Positions 6,419-6,520 of a stretch of DNA of 6,520 nt are shown one piece after another. The notes under the pieces were generated by a model, which had not been told where the DNA came from, made no database searches, and worked only from the letters and a program-made list of their open reading frames with translations. The position numbers and the translations under genes are program-made. The first letter of the stretch is position 1. Every line of letters begins with the position of its first letter. This DNA comes from Nitratidesulfovibrio sp044433065. GTDB taxonomy: Bacteria > Desulfobacterota > Desulfovibrionia > Desulfovibrionales > Desulfovibrionaceae. The stretch lies in contig JAWXUA010000154.1 in NCBI GenBank assembly GCA_044433065.1, positions 1-6,520 on the forward strand, written 5' to 3'.

Positions 6419-6447
6419 ACTGTAAAAGCATATGTGCCGAAGGTAAA
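6419..6447 (-). promoter_or_regulatory. Candidate promoter for the VKOR-thioredoxin gene
   Basis: On the minus strand, TTTACC at 6447-6442 and TACAGT at 6424-6419 stand 17 nt apart, each with four of six consensus matches. Transcription would start near 6412, about 35 nt before the ATG at 6376. An A-rich run lies just upstream of the -35 (minus-strand A-tracts at about 6451-6462), which could act as an UP-like element. Assigned by eye. Confidence 0.35.
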
Positions 6448-6474
6448 GGTTTTTGTTTTTTTGCTTGAGACGAG

Positions 6475-6520
6475 CTGGGGGAGGGAGAAAAATTTTGAAA
6501 AATTTTTCTCCCTCCCCCAG
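6475..6520. repeat. Perfect 46-bp inverted repeat, probable intergenic terminator hairpin
   Basis: Two perfectly complementary 22-nt arms (6475-6496 and 6499-6520) flank a 2-nt centre, GA on the plus strand. Each arm goes from a G/C-rich base (CTGGGGGAGGGAG) to an A/T-rich tip. The first arm has a run of purines from 6477 to 6492. A stable hairpin would form in RNA from either strand, with the A/T part forming the tip. On the minus strand the following bases (CTCGTCTCAAGC) have no T-run; on the plus strand the following bases are outside the window. It may terminate the gene beyond the right edge, or be a dispersed palindromic element. The repeat may continue past the window, since G6474 has an unseen partner. 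Confidence 0.75.

Noticed and set aside
6395..6428. Plus-strand promoter-like TTGACT near 6401 pointing to the right edge
   Set aside because: The downstream -10 match is poor (TGTAAA or TAAAAG at uneven spacing), and no gene follows before the palindrome at 6475, so a divergent promoter is not supported.

Overview
The window carries most of a dsrMKJOP operon. This operon encodes the membrane redox complex that, in dissimilatory sulfate and sulfite reducers, links the quinone pool to the DsrC trisulfide produced by sulfite reductase. All genes lie on the minus strand, so the biological order runs from right to left. The gene set, the RsbRD_N-type gene directly ahead of dsrM and the form of the Dsr proteins suggest an anaerobic sulfur-respiring bacterium of the Desulfovibrionaceae/Desulfovibrionales. 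Base composition looks fairly balanced. The species cannot be named from this sequence.

Layout on the minus strand: (1) 6475-6520, a perfect 46-bp inverted repeat ending exactly at the window edge. (2) 6377-6474, a short leader with a possible promoter. (3) 6376-5369, a five-helix VKOR-thioredoxin fusion, probably a quinone-linked disulfide-forming enzyme. (4) 5368-5045, a noncoding gap with two promoter-like pairs and a terminator-like hairpin between them. (5) 5044-4499, a small soluble RsbRD N-terminal-domain protein. (6) 4483-3482 dsrM, (7) 3472-1862 dsrK, (8) 1859-1482 dsrJ, (9) 1482-709 dsrO, and (10) 697-1 the first 232 codons of dsrP, which runs off the left edge. dsrP is visible only by reading the minus strand from 697, because its stop codon lies outside the window.

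Spacing from the RsbRD_N gene through dsrP is very tight: 15, 9, 2, -1 and 11 nt. Shine-Dalgarno-like sequences precede most starts, so the group is almost certainly one transcription unit. By knowledge of the family, DsrM (diheme b membrane subunit) and DsrK (cytoplasmic Fe-S subunit with an HdrD-like CCG site) form the module facing DsrC. DsrJ (periplasmic triheme c), DsrO (Tat-exported ferredoxin-like protein) and DsrP (NrfD-like quinone-interacting membrane protein) form the other module. The VKOR fusion is a separate gene on the same strand. Its possible role in oxidative folding of exported proteins is only an inference.

No wholly new system is evident. The points most worth a second look are the loss in DsrO of exactly the ligands for one of four expected [4Fe-4S] clusters, the C-X-C ending of the DsrK CCG motif, the leader hairpin between two possible promoters, the conserved-looking regulator-like gene at the head of the operon, and the perfect inverted repeat at the right edge.
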